Shown here: one piece after another, positions 18,166 to 28,849 of the stretch | How the letters are laid out: every line of letters begins with the position of its first letter | Position numbering within the stretch: position 1 is the stretch's first letter | Source of the DNA: Proteus penneri | Lineage (GTDB): Bacteria; Pseudomonadota; Gammaproteobacteria; Enterobacterales; Enterobacteriaceae | Assembly (NCBI RefSeq): GCF_003144535.1 | Contig: NZ_PHFJ01000002.1 | Coordinates: forward strand, 1-64,000 | DNA: 64,000 bases | Direction of reading: 5' to 3' | Program-made: the position numbers and the translations under genes | Notes under the pieces: model-generated | The model's input: the letters and a program-made list of their open reading frames with translations, nothing else | What the model was told of the DNA's origin: nothing | Database searches by the model: none

Positions 18166-18637
18166 GACGCATCCTTGTGTTCAAAAGTACGTATACTATC
18201 TCAAAATTATTGATTTATTATTAGCTGATTTTTATCTCATTGAATATCTTTATTTCAAATATTTAATTTATTTACGATTTAGCCATAAAACTAATTTCTG
18301 AAATTTACCTGATTTAATAATTATTTAGCTCTAAAAATAAAACAAAAATCAAATGCATATAATTGTAATTATCGGATTGTTCTGTATTTGTGTTTATTTT
18401 TTATTTTTAGAATGATTAATTTTTCTTTAGAAATGTGTGCGTAATTATAATTAGAGAATTAAAAGAAGGGAATGAAAATAAGGGATATTAAACACTTTAT
18501 AACAGCTGATGAAGTAGTTTGATTTATTTTTAATGTATTGTTTTAAATGAGATTTAAATATAATAGGGGTATCAATAGTGTAATCAACGAGTTACAGTGG
18601 CAAGATGTTTCGAATATTATGAAAATAAAAACGAATA
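18166..18637. other. AT-rich intergenic region upstream of the ynb-like operon
   Basis: About 470 bases with no credible gene and very high A+T. It must contain the promoter for the leftward ynbA operon. No operator was recognised. A high-AT stretch of this length is a plausible site for H-NS silencing, which is an inference. Confidence 0.4.
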
Positions 18638-18662
18638 AACCCCATAGATATTATGGGGTTTT
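18638..18662. terminator. Terminator downstream of the 18697 gene
   Basis: AACCCCATA and TATGGGGTT form a tight hairpin followed by TTATT on the plus strand and by TTTATT on the minus strand. It lies 35 bases past the stop of the leftward gene at 18697. Confidence 0.75.
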
Positions 18663-18696
18663 ATTGTCATTACGAGTTCATACTCAATATATTGAA

Positions 18697-19047
18697 TTAA
18701 TAACCTTGTGATGCAGAAGTTGCAATCATTGCCATCATGGTTGTGAAGAAGAAAATAAAGAAAAGAACAGCCATAACGATACTAATAATAAAGTAAACAA
18801 AGCCAGCTCTGTTCCATGTTTCTTGCACTTTCATAAAGGTTTCAACAGAATCGTAATCACCGCTTTTCCAAGCCCATTCATTTCCTTTAATACCACAGAC
18901 AAAGATCCAAACTAAGTTAAGTAAAGGAACAAGCGCTAATAATGGAAGATAGGATTTATTACCAAAACCCCAAATAATATTAAACATGAAAGCACCCCAG
19001 TTCCAACGTTTAATTTCTTCAGGTACTGGTTTGTTAGTGTAAGACAC
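18697..19047 (-). CDS. Small two- or three-TM membrane protein, unknown function
   Basis: A 116-residue protein I cannot assign to a named gene. It begins with a polar stretch (VPEEIKRWNWGAFMFN), then a hydrophobic segment (YLPLLALVPLLNLVWIFVCG), a conserved-looking KGNEWAWKSGDYDSVETF loop, and a C-terminal hydrophobic segment of over 25 residues. The NWGAF plus KGNEWAW layout is common in small uncharacterised bacterial membrane proteins. The start is GTG with AAGGA nine bases upstream. It has its own terminator and lies between proX and the ynb-like operon. Confidence 0.75.
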   Translation of the reverse strand: MSYTNKPVPEEIKRWNWGAFMFNIIWGFGNKSYLPLLALVPLLNLVWIFVCGIKGNEWAWKSGDYDSVETFMKVQETWNRAGFVYFIISIVMAVLFFIFFFTTMMAMIATSASQGY

Positions 19048-19267
19048 AGTTTATTCCTTATCTAAAATAATAAATATAAAAATGAGAATGCCAAAATGGC
19101 AACTGGAGAAAACGATAATCATAATTGAAGAAATGAGAGAATGAAAGACAGGTATATCTTTGCCATTAATAAAAAGAATTATCTTAATAATGAAATAGTA
19201 TTAAGATCTTTTTATTTTTATATAAATTAGCTCTGCCTAATTACATGTAATTATAGTTTTTTATAAA

Positions 19268-19300
19268 TAAAAACAGGCCACAATAGTGTGACCTGTTTTG
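19268..19300 (-). terminator. proVWX operon terminator
   Basis: AAACAGGTCACA and TGTGGCCTGTTT form a long stem on the minus strand, followed by TTTATTTATAA. It lies about 30 bases beyond the proX stop codon. Confidence 0.85.
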
Positions 19301-19330
19301 TGATAATCTTAATTTAAGATTATTTATTAA

Positions 19331-20326
19331 TTACTTTGCAGCAGCCTGAGCTTGTTCAATCCAGCCATCAAAGGTTTTTTGATGTGCTTTGATCCAAGCA
19401 TTAGCATGACGTTCAATATCTGCCTGCGATTTTTGACCATTATGCATACGTAAGTTTTGCGCATTAATATCGGCAACAGACACTTTCATGACTTCAAAGA
19501 GTTTTGCCGCTGCAGGGTTTTCTTCAGCCCATTTTTTATTCGCTGCGATATGCATAGTACTTGGCGGGAAACCATAGTTTTTACCATTTGCTAATGTAGT
19601 ATCGGTTTTATCATCACCCGGTAATGAAGAGAAAGGCACTTGTAACCAAACAACATCTTTACCCGGTTTTAATACATCACTTATCCAGTAAGGCGTCCAA
19701 GTGTAATAAAAAATGGGTTTACCTTCTTTATAGCGAGTAATAGTATCTGCCATCATTGCCGCGTAATTACCTTGGTTATGTGTGACAGATTTTTCTAATC
19801 CATAGGCTTTTAAGTGGTTGTTAATAGCTTCTTCACAACCCCATCCCGGATTACAACCCGTTAAATCGGCTTTGCCATCACCATCGGCATCAAAGAGTTT
19901 GGCAATTTTAGGATCTTTTAATTGCTCAATATTCGTAATGTTATATTTCTCTGCCGTTTTTTTATCAATCAAGTAACCTTGAGCTGCATTAACGACATAA
20001 TCCCCTTTGCGATAAAAGGTATTATCACCTCCTGCTGCTGCATATTGTGAATTATGAAGAGGAACCCAACTGACTGCCATAAAGGTCGCATCACCATTGG
20101 CGATAGAGGAGTAAGCAACGTTATAGTCTACTTCTTTAATTGGCTGAACAGTGTAACCTAATTGTTCTAATGCTTTGTTGACGATTAAAGTTTGAAAGGT
20201 TTCTTCAGAAATCGTACTTTGCACGGGTTGAACCGAAATCCCTTTTCCAGGTAAATCAGCAGCGGATAACTGGGTGCTTATCAGTGTGGCGGACAATACT
20301 GTTGCCCAGAGAACTGGATTACGCAT
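19331..20326 (-). CDS. proX: Glycine betaine/proline periplasmic binding protein ProX
   Basis: The soluble substrate-binding subunit of the ProU osmoprotectant importer. It captures glycine betaine or proline betaine in the periplasm and delivers it to ProVW. The 331-residue protein has a signal peptide with likely cleavage after LSA near residue 22. The mature part is close to E. coli ProX, including [21 protein letters not shown] with the paired Cys residues and the aromatic-rich [13 protein letters not shown] that lines the ligand pocket. It is the last gene of proVWX, 120 bases after proW, and has its own strong terminator. Confidence 0.96.
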   Translation of the reverse strand: MRNPVLWATVLSATLISTQLSAADLPGKGISVQPVQSTISEETFQTLIVNKALEQLGYTVQPIKEVDYNVAYSSIANGDATFMAVSWVPLHNSQYAAAGGDNTFYRKGDYVVNAAQGYLIDKKTAEKYNITNIEQLKDPKIAKLFDADGDGKADLTGCNPGWGCEEAINNHLKAYGLEKSVTHNQGNYAAMMADTITRYKEGKPIFYYTWTPYWISDVLKPGKDVVWLQVPFSSLPGDDKTDTTLANGKNYGFPPSTMHIAANKKWAEENPAAAKLFEVMKVSVADINAQNLRMHNGQKSQADIERHANAWIKAHQKTFDGWIEQAQAAAK

Positions 20327-20446
20327 AGTTTTTCCTTCTGTTGTTATGGTAAGAGATAAATAGCGACAGCGAACTGTCGCCTCTATTTCTTATATTGATT
20401 GAACGTGATGTTCTTTATTGATTTTTAATTAATAGTAAAATATTTA

Positions 20447-21643
20447 TTACGATGCTTTTTTGCCAAAGAGTCGGCAAATTAAGCCAATAGGCCCTGTCAT
20501 ATACCAGCATCGATTGCCTTTATGACGGCTGTTTTGACCTAAAGATTGCGTTAATCGGTCAAGAATAATTGCGAGAATAACAATACCTGCGCCCCCTACA
20601 GCAGCAAGTCCCATATCAAGACGGCCTATACCGCGTAATACCATTTGACCTAATCCACCAACGGCTATCATTGATGCAATAACAACCATTGAAAGCGCTA
20701 ACATCAGTGTTTGGTTTACACCTGCCATAATCGTTGGCATGGCGAGCGGTAATTGCACTTTAAACAGCATTTGGCGAGGACTTGCACCAAATGATTGTGC
20801 TGCTTCAATTAAATCTTCAGGGACTTGTTTGATCCCTAAAATGGTCAATCTCACAATAGGTGGCAAAGCAAAAATAATGGTGACCACAACGCCAGGGACG
20901 TTACCAATACCAAATAACATGACGATAGGCACTAAGTAGACAAACGCAGGTGTTGTCTGCATCGCATCCAGTAAAGGCCGGACAATTTTGGATGCTCTAT
21001 CGCTGTTAGCTAGCCATATCCCTAATGGAAGTCCGATAATAAGACAAAACAGTAATGAAGTGAGTACCAATGCAAGGGTAACCATGGCTTCAGACCAAGC
21101 ACCTATTGCACCAATTAATATTAATGAGATAAAAGAAGCGACACCCATGGCTTTGCCTGAAAGTTGCCATGCAATCAGAGAAAACAGAATAATGGCGATA
21201 GGTGCAGGCATTGAGGTTAAGAAATTTTCAAAACCACTTAATACCAAATCAACGGGTACACGAATACCTTGGAAAACTGGGCGAAAGTGCAACACAATCC
21301 AGTCAATCGCATCGGTAACCCATGAATCTAATGGGATCAGCGTATTGTGAAACGGATCCATTAGATTGAATGAATCGGGTGCGACATCCGTCGGTGCGGC
21401 ATCAAGCCAATCACTGCCAGCGGATGATGTATCAATGTCACCACCACCGCCTGCACCCCATGGATCGGCATCTGTTGATGAACTGTCAGTACTACTCCAA
21501 GGATCGCTTTCTGTTGTGCTAGTATCTGTTGTTGCCCAAGGATCATCATTGGCATTATTGGTTGCCTCTTGAGCTGTCTCGCTTGTTATGGTTTCTTGGA
21601 TATCTGTATCCACAGTCGTATTTTTATCTGTTGTATTACTCAT
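20447..21643 (-). CDS. proW: Glycine betaine/proline ABC permease ProW
   Basis: The membrane channel subunit of ProU, 398 residues. The first 80 residues are a polar, Asp/Ser/Thr-rich periplasmic-tail-like region with three DPW repeats, longer than the tail of E. coli ProW (354 residues in total). Membrane segments start near residue 110. The permease signature for ATPase contact is in [20 protein letters not shown]. Most of the membrane part is nearly identical in pattern to E. coli ([20 protein letters not shown]). Its ATG lies within the end of proV (eight-base overlap), so the subunits are translationally coupled. Confidence 0.95.
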   Translation of the reverse strand: MSNTTDKNTTVDTDIQETITSETAQEATNNANDDPWATTDTSTTESDPWSSTDSSSTDADPWGAGGGGDIDTSSAGSDWLDAAPTDVAPDSFNLMDPFHNTLIPLDSWVTDAIDWIVLHFRPVFQGIRVPVDLVLSGFENFLTSMPAPIAIILFSLIAWQLSGKAMGVASFISLILIGAIGAWSEAMVTLALVLTSLLFCLIIGLPLGIWLANSDRASKIVRPLLDAMQTTPAFVYLVPIVMLFGIGNVPGVVVTIIFALPPIVRLTILGIKQVPEDLIEAAQSFGASPRQMLFKVQLPLAMPTIMAGVNQTLMLALSMVVIASMIAVGGLGQMVLRGIGRLDMGLAAVGGAGIVILAIILDRLTQSLGQNSRHKGNRCWYMTGPIGLICRLFGKKAS

Positions 21644-22835
21644 TTGGCGTCTCCTTATCCAGTGCTTGTAGTAACATTCCTTTAGAAATTAAGCCGATAT
21701 AACGGTTTTTTTCATCAATAACAGGAATAGCACAGGGAGATTGTGCAACAGTTGAAATCAGCTCATTTAACGGTGTATCCCCATTAATGGCACAAGGCTC
21801 AGGTAGAATAGCTGACTCAATAGGTTGTTTATTTTTGAGCGCCTCTTCAAGAGACGTAACGGAAACGATGCCAACAAATTTTCTTCCCCGCTCAATGAGA
21901 TAGCCAAAATTTCTATCTTCATCTTCGAGTACTTTCAAGGCGGAGCGTGGGCCAAAACCTGGGGCAATATGCAGTAAGGTTTCTGGGCGACGTTTGGCAA
22001 TATCTTTTGCACTAAATACATGGCTAATATCAACACCACGGAAAAAGGTACGTACATAATCATTCGCTGGATTGTTGAGTATTTCATCCGGTGTGCCCGT
22101 TTGAACAACAACACCACCTTGCATAATGGCAATGCGATCACCAATACGCATGGCTTCATCGAGATCATGAGAAATAAACACAATCGTACGCTGTTTATCG
22201 CCTTGTAAGCTCAATAACTCATCTTGCATTTCAGTACGAATTAATGGGTCAAGTGCTGAAAAAGCCTCGTCCATTAACAAGATATCAGGATCATTGGCAA
22301 GTGCGCGAGCCAGACCAATACGTTGACGCATCCCACCAGAAAGTTCATCAGGCCAAGAGTTTGCGTAACTGCCTAAATTGACTTGCTCTAAGGCATCCAT
22401 CGCTTTTTTATAACGTTCGTCTTTGCTTAATCCAGCGAGATCCATGCCAAATGCAGTGTTATCAAGCACGTTCATATGGGGCATTAATGCAAATGATTGA
22501 AACACCATACTGATTTTTTTACGGCGTACTTGTCGTAATTCTTTATCAGACATGGTGGCAATATTTTCACCATCAATAAGCACTTCTCCCTTTGTAGGAG
22601 AAATCAGACGATTGAGAAGGCGGACTAGGGTGGATTTACCTGAGCCAGATAATCCCATGATGACAAATATTTCGCCTTCTTCAATTGCCAGATTTGCATT
22701 TTGAACGCCCACCGTAAGCCCTGTTTTATCAAAAATCTGATCTTTGTTCATACCAGACTCTAATAATTCAAAAGCGCGTTTAGGGTGCTCGCCAAATACC
22801 TTGTAGAGATTTTTTACTTCGAGTTTAATTGCCAT
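21636..22835 (-). CDS. proV: Glycine betaine/proline ABC transporter ATPase ProV
   Basis: The ATP-hydrolysing subunit of ProU, 399 residues. Walker A is GLSGSGKST, the ABC signature [15 protein letters not shown], and Walker [13 protein letters not shown], followed by the switch His in [10 protein letters not shown]. The last 120 residues form a pair of CBS domains, which sense ionic strength in this transporter class. It opens the proVWX operon; a promoter with the same TAGGGT -10 element as E. coli proU lies about 100 bases upstream. Confidence 0.96.
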   Translation of the reverse strand: MAIKLEVKNLYKVFGEHPKRAFELLESGMNKDQIFDKTGLTVGVQNANLAIEEGEIFVIMGLSGSGKSTLVRLLNRLISPTKGEVLIDGENIATMSDKELRQVRRKKISMVFQSFALMPHMNVLDNTAFGMDLAGLSKDERYKKAMDALEQVNLGSYANSWPDELSGGMRQRIGLARALANDPDILLMDEAFSALDPLIRTEMQDELLSLQGDKQRTIVFISHDLDEAMRIGDRIAIMQGGVVVQTGTPDEILNNPANDYVRTFFRGVDISHVFSAKDIAKRRPETLLHIAPGFGPRSALKVLEDEDRNFGYLIERGRKFVGIVSVTSLEEALKNKQPIESAILPEPCAINGDTPLNELISTVAQSPCAIPVIDEKNRYIGLISKGMLLQALDKETPNE

Positions 22836-22934
22836 GCAATATATAGTTTCCTATTTAAATATTGAAAGGAATAAATTAAATATTAATTAATAAGTGTTAT
22901 TGTTTTTCCTAAATAAAATTTTAGTAAGGGAAAT

Positions 22935-22962
22935 ACCCTACCACAATGATTGAGTCTGACAA
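22935..22962 (-). promoter_or_regulatory. proVWX promoter (osmoregulated type)
   Basis: On the minus strand TTGTCA (22957-22962) and TAGGGT (22935-22940) are spaced by 16 bases, about 100 bases before the proV start. From memory, the E. coli proU P2 promoter has the same unusual GC-rich TAGGGT -10 element. The AT-rich flanks could serve H-NS binding. Confidence 0.72.
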
Positions 22963-23339
22963 CCCTATGTTAATTATAATTAACTAAATTATTTAGCTGT
23001 AATTTCTTTATTTTTTATATGATTAATAATTAAATAAAGTGAAATAAATAAAATTGATTAAAAGATATATTTCTATCTAACTAACTGAAATAACTTTATT
23101 TTTATAGATGTTATTATTTTGATTAGGATCTCAATAAAAATGAAAATTTAATCTCAAAATAGAGGATGAAATAGATGAAAATTAAATGAAAAAAAACCAA
23201 TAATCATTAGCATGATTAATATTTATTCTCTTGTGATAAGGTTTATCTACGAAATTTAAGCTGAAATGATTCGAAAAAAATTGATTTTTTGACAATATTG
23301 AACGGCAAAAATCAATCGATTAGATTGTTTATTGCTCAA
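22963..23339. other. AT-rich region upstream of the proVWX promoter
   Basis: About 380 bases with no credible gene between the proVWX promoter and the nrdF terminator. Base composition is strongly A+T. In E. coli the equivalent DNA curves and binds H-NS; the same is plausible here but not shown. Confidence 0.4.
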
Positions 23340-23379
23340 ATAAAAATGCACAAAAAAATAATCTATATTTTTCAGTGCA
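23340..23379 (-). terminator. nrdHIEF operon terminator
   Basis: On the minus strand TGCACTGAAAAATA pairs with TATTTTTTTGTGCA around a five-base loop, and TTTTTAT follows. It lies about 80 bases past the nrdF stop. Confidence 0.8.
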
Positions 23380-23456
23380 TTATGTTTTATATGTGATACA
23401 TAATCAAATTGAATGTATTTTGTTGTTTCTCTTACTTCCCATTTGACTAATAAATC

Positions 23457-24437
<981 letters not shown>

Positions 24438-24449
24438 TTATTGTAATTA

Positions 24450-26576
24450 TTAAAGTGCACACGAAACACAGCCTTTGATTTCAGTGCCTGCTAATGCGGA
24501 TTGTCGGATACGAATGTAATACAAGGTTTTAATTCCTTTACGCCAGGCATAGATTTGTGCTTTGTTAATATCCCTTGTTGTGGCTTCATCCGAAAAGAAT
24601 AATGTCAGTGATAAGCCTTGATCGATATGTTGTGACGCTTCTGCATAGGTATCGATAATCTTTTCTGCACCAATTTCATACGCATCTTGGTAATATTGGC
24701 GATTTTCATTAGTCATAAAGGGGGCGGGGTAATAAACCCGTCCAATCTTACCTTCTTTTCTAATTTCTATTGGCGCGGCAATAGGATGAATGCTTGATGT
24801 AGAGTGGTTGATATAGGAAATAGATCCTGTCGGCGGTATTGCTTGTAAATTTTGGTTATAGATCCCATGCGTCATAATAGATTGCTTGAGAGTCTGCCAA
24901 TCTTCTTGTGTTGGAATATGAATATTAGATTGGCTAAATAGCTGGTGGACTTTTTGAGTTTTAGGTAACCACTGTTGTGATACATATTTATTAAAATATT
25001 CACCTGTTGCGTATTTTGAGTTTTCAAAACCTTTAAAGTACTGTTTTTTCTCAATAGCTAATTGATTTGAAGCGAATAACGCATAATAAGTGACGGTATA
25101 AAAATAGATATTGGTGAAATCTAACGCTTCTTCAGAGCCGTAATAAATCCTTTCACGAGCTAAGTAGCCATGTAAATTCATTTGCCCTAAACCAATTGCA
25201 TGAGAAGCGAGATTACCTTTTTCAATAGAAGGAACAGACTCTATTTTCGTCATTTCAGAGACATTGCTTAATGCTCTAATTGCTGTGCTGACAGTATGGG
25301 CAAAGTTAGGCGAGTCCATTGCCATAGCAATATTCATAGAACCTAAGTTACAACTGATGTCATGACCGATATGGCGATAGCTTAAGTCTGGGTGATACTC
25401 ACTTGCGCTGTTGACTTGTAAAATTTCAGAGCAGAGATTGCTCATGTTTATTCTACCCGCAATAGGATTTGCGCGGTTTACCGCATCTTCAAACATGATA
25501 TAAGGATAGCCAGACTCAAATTGAATTTCGGCTAATGTTTGGAAAAACTCCCTCGCTTTAATTTTCTTCTTACGAATTTGCGCGTTATTTACCATTTCAC
25601 TGTATTTTTCACTAATACTGATCTCTGACATAGGTACGCCATAAACACGCTCTACATCATAAGGAGAGAAGAGGTACATATCTTCATTACGTTTCGCTAA
25701 TTCAAAAGTGATATCAGGAATAACAACCCCTAAAGAGAGGGTTTTTATTCGAACTTTTTCATCTGCATTCTCTCTTTTGGTATCAAGAAAATGGTAAATA
25801 TCTGGATGATGAGCATGAAGATAAACAGCGCCAGCACCTTGTCTTGCTCCTAACTGATTAGCATAGGAAAAAGCATCTTCAAGCATCTTCATAACGGGAA
25901 CAACGCCAGAAGATTGATTCTCTATACGCTTAATGGGGGCGCCTGCTTCACGTAAATTAGTGAGCAAAAATGCAACGCCGCCGCCACGTTTAGAAAGCTG
26001 TAATGCAGAATTTACCGATCGACCGATAGACTCCATATTATCTTCTATACGTAATAGAAAGCAGGAAACTAATTCACCGCGTTGTTGTTTCCCGCAATTT
26101 AAAAAAGTGGGTGTTGCGGGTTGGAAACGACCACTAATGATTTCATCAACAAGATGAATAGCGAGATCAGTATCACCTTGTGCAAGAGTAAGCGCTACCA
26201 TACAGACGCGATCTTCATAGCGCTCAAGGTAACGCTCACCATCAAAGGTTTTTAAGGTGTAACTGGTATAGTATTTAAAAGCGCCTAAAAAAGATTGAAA
26301 GCGAAATTTTTTGCTATAAGCATGTTTGAATAGCTGTTTGATAAAAGCAAATTCATATTGTTCTAATACTTGAGCTTCGTAATAGTGTTGTTGTACTAAA
26401 AACTCAAGTTTTTCTTTTAAATCATGAAAAAATACCGTGTTTTGATTTACATGTTGGCGAAAAAAATGATGTGTCGCTAATTTGTCTTTATCAAACTGAA
26501 TATTACCTTGCTCATCATACAGGTTTAGCATGGCGTTTAAGGCATGGTAATCAAGTTGTTCTATTGATTGTGTCAT
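24450..26576 (-). CDS. nrdE: Class Ib ribonucleotide reductase alpha subunit NrdE
   Basis: The catalytic subunit that reduces ribonucleoside diphosphates to deoxy forms. It has the expected [16 protein letters not shown] region, the LCSEILQ active-site Cys segment, and a C-terminal CVSCAL tail whose Cys pair is recharged by NrdH. The frame can be read from 26597, but that start lies inside nrdI. The ATG at 26576 falls five bases after the nrdI stop, has GAGA upstream, and gives 708 residues, near the 714 of E. coli. Class Ib enzymes work under iron limitation or oxidative stress, which fits the Fur site upstream of the operon. Confidence 0.95.
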   Translation of the reverse strand: MTQSIEQLDYHALNAMLNLYDEQGNIQFDKDKLATHHFFRQHVNQNTVFFHDLKEKLEFLVQQHYYEAQVLEQYEFAFIKQLFKHAYSKKFRFQSFLGAFKYYTSYTLKTFDGERYLERYEDRVCMVALTLAQGDTDLAIHLVDEIISGRFQPATPTFLNCGKQQRGELVSCFLLRIEDNMESIGRSVNSALQLSKRGGGVAFLLTNLREAGAPIKRIENQSSGVVPVMKMLEDAFSYANQLGARQGAGAVYLHAHHPDIYHFLDTKRENADEKVRIKTLSLGVVIPDITFELAKRNEDMYLFSPYDVERVYGVPMSEISISEKYSEMVNNAQIRKKKIKAREFFQTLAEIQFESGYPYIMFEDAVNRANPIAGRINMSNLCSEILQVNSASEYHPDLSYRHIGHDISCNLGSMNIAMAMDSPNFAHTVSTAIRALSNVSEMTKIESVPSIEKGNLASHAIGLGQMNLHGYLARERIYYGSEEALDFTNIYFYTVTYYALFASNQLAIEKKQYFKGFENSKYATGEYFNKYVSQQWLPKTQKVHQLFSQSNIHIPTQEDWQTLKQSIMTHGIYNQNLQAIPPTGSISYINHSTSSIHPIAAPIEIRKEGKIGRVYYPAPFMTNENRQYYQDAYEIGAEKIIDTYAEASQHIDQGLSLTLFFSDEATTRDINKAQIYAWRKGIKTLYYIRIRQSALAGTEIKGCVSCAL

Positions 26577-26581
26577 ATTAA

Positions 26582-27001
26582 TTATCTCATGGCGCATTGG
26601 TCAGTAAGGCTTGACCAAAATGCGCTTAAACCCGTTTTTACGCGGTTTACATCTTCTGGCGTGCCTAATAATTCAAATCGATACAAAAAAGGGATTTGGC
26701 ATTTTTGTGCAATGATGTCGCCAGCCAATCCATAAGCTGTACCAAAATTTGTATTTCCAGAAGCAATAACACCGCGTATTAGTTGGCGATTTTCATAAAT
26801 ATTTAAAAACTGAATAACCGCTTTAGGCACCGCACCTTTAGTACTGCCGCCACCGTAAGTAGGGCAAAGCAACACAAATGGCTGTGTTGCAAGCAATGTT
26901 TCATCTTCAAAAATTCTGGTCGCTTTTAAGTTGAGCTTTTGTACAAAACGATGACAGTTTTCAGAGCGACTTGAAAAATAGATCAAAGGTGCAGTTTGCA
27001 T
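26582..27001 (-). CDS. nrdI: NrdI flavodoxin-like protein
   Basis: NrdI is a small flavin protein that makes the oxidant used to assemble the dimanganese-tyrosyl cofactor of NrdF. The 139-residue protein begins with the FMN phosphate-binding pattern [13 protein letters not shown] and contains [10 protein letters not shown] and [11 protein letters not shown], both family signatures. It sits between nrdH (11 bases away) and nrdE, as usual. Confidence 0.95.
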   Translation of the reverse strand: MQTAPLIYFSSRSENCHRFVQKLNLKATRIFEDETLLATQPFVLLCPTYGGGSTKGAVPKAVIQFLNIYENRQLIRGVIASGNTNFGTAYGLAGDIIAQKCQIPFLYRFELLGTPEDVNRVKTGLSAFWSSLTDQCAMR

Positions 27002-27012
27002 GAAATGCTCCT

Positions 27013-27237
27013 TTAGAGCGTGATCTGTCTGATCTTATCAGGGCAGAAACCGGACCAATGCTGGTCACCATGAACAACAACGGGAACTTGGCGATATCCC
27101 ATAGAAACAATGTGAGCGAGGGCTTGCGTATCTTGGGTGAGATCAACAGCAACAAACGGAATGTTTTTCTGTTTTAAGGCGCGCTCTGTGGCACTACATT
27201 GAACGCAATTCGGTTTGGTATAGAGGATAACAGACAT
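27013..27237 (-). CDS. nrdH: Glutaredoxin-like protein NrdH
   Basis: A 74-residue redox protein that passes electrons from thioredoxin reductase to NrdE. The active site is CVQC (Cys11, Cys14) after the first beta strand, as in E. coli NrdH, and the WSGFCPDKI segment near the C terminus is typical of the family. It is the first gene of the operon, downstream of the NrdR and Fur sites. Confidence 0.96.
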   Translation of the reverse strand: MSVILYTKPNCVQCSATERALKQKNIPFVAVDLTQDTQALAHIVSMGYRQVPVVVHGDQHWSGFCPDKIRQITL

Positions 27238-27301
27238 AAAAATAACCCTTATAAAAATATGGATGCGTCTGTTTTCACATCCATAATGGAAAGTGATTAA
27301 A

Positions 27302-27347
27302 TACTATATATAGAGTTATTTATTTTCAACCACACAATATATGGTGA
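27302..27347 (-). promoter_or_regulatory. Paired NrdR boxes upstream of nrdHIEF
   Basis: Two sites resembling the NrdR consensus ACACWATATNTWGTGT occur: one around TACTATATATAG (core 27304-27313) and one around ACACAATATATGGTG (core 27335-27344). The cores are 31 bases apart, three helical turns, which is the usual arrangement for this ATP/dATP-sensing repressor of ribonucleotide reductase genes. Confidence 0.8.
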
Positions 27348-27358
27348 TTTTGATTTTT

Positions 27359-27377
27359 GATAATGATTATCATTAAA
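27359..27377. promoter_or_regulatory. Fur box upstream of nrdHIEF
   Basis: GATAATGATTATCATTAAA matches 16 of 19 positions of the Fur consensus. It lies about 120 bases upstream of nrdH, beside the NrdR boxes. This predicts that the operon is turned on when iron is scarce, as known for E. coli nrdHIEF. Confidence 0.82.
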
Positions 27378-27520
27378 ATTAAATAGTTAGTGCATTAATT
27401 TTATTTTTAGATCGCTCGATTGATCAATTTTTATTAGATATACGAGTAATTAGATGATTGCTTTATCAATCAGGCATGATTTACTCTTAGTGCTACAGAC
27501 AAATCAGCAGAGAAAATATT

Positions 27521-27994
27521 ATGTACCAAGATTATCTCGATGCCCCTGTTGGCTTCCCAAAACCTTATATTTCTATTACAGCCAATGAAAAAGGGATCAC
27601 TAGCCTCTATTTTGTAAATGACAAAGATGTTGCTGTGAATCCAAGCTCCGTAATTAATCAATGTATAAAACAACTCAAAGAGTATTTTGCGGGTAAACGT
27701 ACCGCCTTTTCTGTGCCTTTGGCACCAGAAGGAACAGAGTTTCAAAGCCGTGTTTGGAAGACATTACAGACAATCCCTTATGGCGAAATTTGGAGTTATA
27801 AAAAATTGGCGCTTACATTAGGTTCAGTCAATTATTGCAGAGCGGTAGGAATGGCAAACTCACGCAATCCAATTTCTTTAATTATTCCTTGCCACCGAGT
27901 TATTGGTCATAACGGTAAGTTAGTCGGCTATACTGGTGGGTTAGATATTAAGCGTTGGCTACTTCAATATGAAAAAGTAGAAATTGATGAATAG
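27521..27994 (+). CDS. ogt: Methylated-DNA-[protein]-cysteine S-methyltransferase Ogt
   Basis: A suicide DNA repair protein that removes alkyl groups from O6-alkylguanine and O4-alkylthymine. The 157-residue protein has the acceptor-site motif IPCHRVI and the helix-turn-helix segment with arginine finger (NYCRAVGMANSRNPISL). The short N-terminal domain fits Ogt rather than the longer Ada. It is a lone gene, divergent from nrdH, and has no clear Ada-box upstream. Confidence 0.93.
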   Translation: MYQDYLDAPVGFPKPYISITANEKGITSLYFVNDKDVAVNPSSVINQCIKQLKEYFAGKRTAFSVPLAPEGTEFQSRVWKTLQTIPYGEIWSYKKLALTLGSVNYCRAVGMANSRNPISLIIPCHRVIGHNGKLVGYTGGLDIKRWLLQYEKVEIDE

Positions 27995-28191
27995 TTCAGA
28001 TAGTAAGTATTAAGTATTATTTCTTAAGTGAACTATGCGTTAAGGCATGGGATTTGTCTGAATATTAATCATTTAGCAGAAAAAAAATGTGAGTTTCGTG
28101 ATCTAGGCTGTGGACAGGGAATCATCATTTTTGTTTTACTATAGTCAACGCAAAACGCTTGCGTTTATTTTCTATTTTAAAGGTAAACTTG

Positions 28192-28401
28192 ATGTCTAAA
28201 TTAAAAGGTAACGTTAAGTGGTTTAACGAAACTAAAGGTTTTGGTTTTATCACTCCAGAAGATGGCAGCAAAGATGTATTTGTACACTTTTCCGCTATTA
28301 CATCAGAAGGCTTTAAAACCCTTGCTGAAGGTCAAAAAGTAGAGTTTGAAGTTACTGACGGCGCGAAAGGGCCATCTGCTGCAAACGTTGTCGCTATCTA
28401 A
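28192..28401 (+). CDS. cspE: Cold-shock-family protein CspE
   Basis: A 69-residue single cold-shock domain that binds single-stranded nucleic acid and acts as an RNA chaperone and antiterminator. RNP1 is [11 protein letters not shown] and RNP2 is VFVHFSAI. The sequence beginning [18 protein letters not shown] is nearer E. coli CspE than CspC. A longer frame from 28159 is not needed, because AAAGG lies before the ATG at 28192. The next gene is convergent crcB, as in E. coli cspE-crcB. Confidence 0.93.
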   Translation: MSKLKGNVKWFNETKGFGFITPEDGSKDVFVHFSAITSEGFKTLAEGQKVEFEVTDGAKGPSAANVVAI

Positions 28402-28423
28402 TTAACGACTTCTTTGAGACAGT

Positions 28424-28450
28424 AAAAACCCGTTGTTTAACGGGTTTTTA
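28424..28450. terminator. Bidirectional terminator between cspE and crcB
   Basis: AAAAACCCG and CGGGTTTTT flank a short loop, giving a T run on both strands. It lies between the convergent genes. Confidence 0.9.
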
Positions 28451-28461
28451 TATTCTGAGTA

Positions 28462-28836
28462 TTACATTTCTCGTAGTAACCAAAACGCAAATGCGGTCAT
28501 TAAAAATGAACCCGCTAAGTTAGCGCCCATCGTACTTAATGCCCATCCTATCTTTCCCTCAGTTAAGAGTGCGACAACTTCGACAGAAAAGGTTGAAAAT
28601 GTTGTCAGACCGCCACAAAAACCCGTAGTTAGCATAATTTTCCAAATAGGATCAATATTGGGGGCTTTGCTAAACCAAGCGATACCAAAGGCTATAATAA
28701 AAGCACCAATACAGTTAGCAACAAAGGTGCCTGTGGCAAAATGAGGAAAAATAGAATTTAGGCGGTAGCTAATCAGCCAGCGTAATACGCTACCTAAACC
28801 ACCACCTATAAATACAGCAATTGCAATATTAAGCAT
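28462..28836 (-). CDS. crcB: Fluoride ion channel CrcB (Fluc)
   Basis: A 124-residue inner-membrane protein with four hydrophobic segments, the size of one Fluc subunit; the channel is a dual-topology dimer that exports fluoride. Family signatures seen: [11 protein letters not shown] near the N terminus, the central [11 protein letters not shown] with the pore Asn, and [15 protein letters not shown] with the phenylalanine ladder and sodium-binding loop. It is convergent with cspE. No fluoride riboswitch was recognised upstream; lipA lies behind it. Confidence 0.93.
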   Translation of the reverse strand: MLNIAIAVFIGGGLGSVLRWLISYRLNSIFPHFATGTFVANCIGAFIIAFGIAWFSKAPNIDPIWKIMLTTGFCGGLTTFSTFSVEVVALLTEGKIGWALSTMGANLAGSFLMTAFAFWLLREM

Positions 28837-28849
28837 GAGAAATTAATTG

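Noticed and set aside
20988-21350. 120-residue plus-strand frame inside proW
   Set aside because: It is a shadow of the well-supported proW gene on the opposite strand and has no match to a known protein.
28433-28744. 103-residue plus-strand frame opposite crcB
   Set aside because: It overlaps the cspE-crcB terminator and lies wholly antisense to crcB, which is clearly the real gene.
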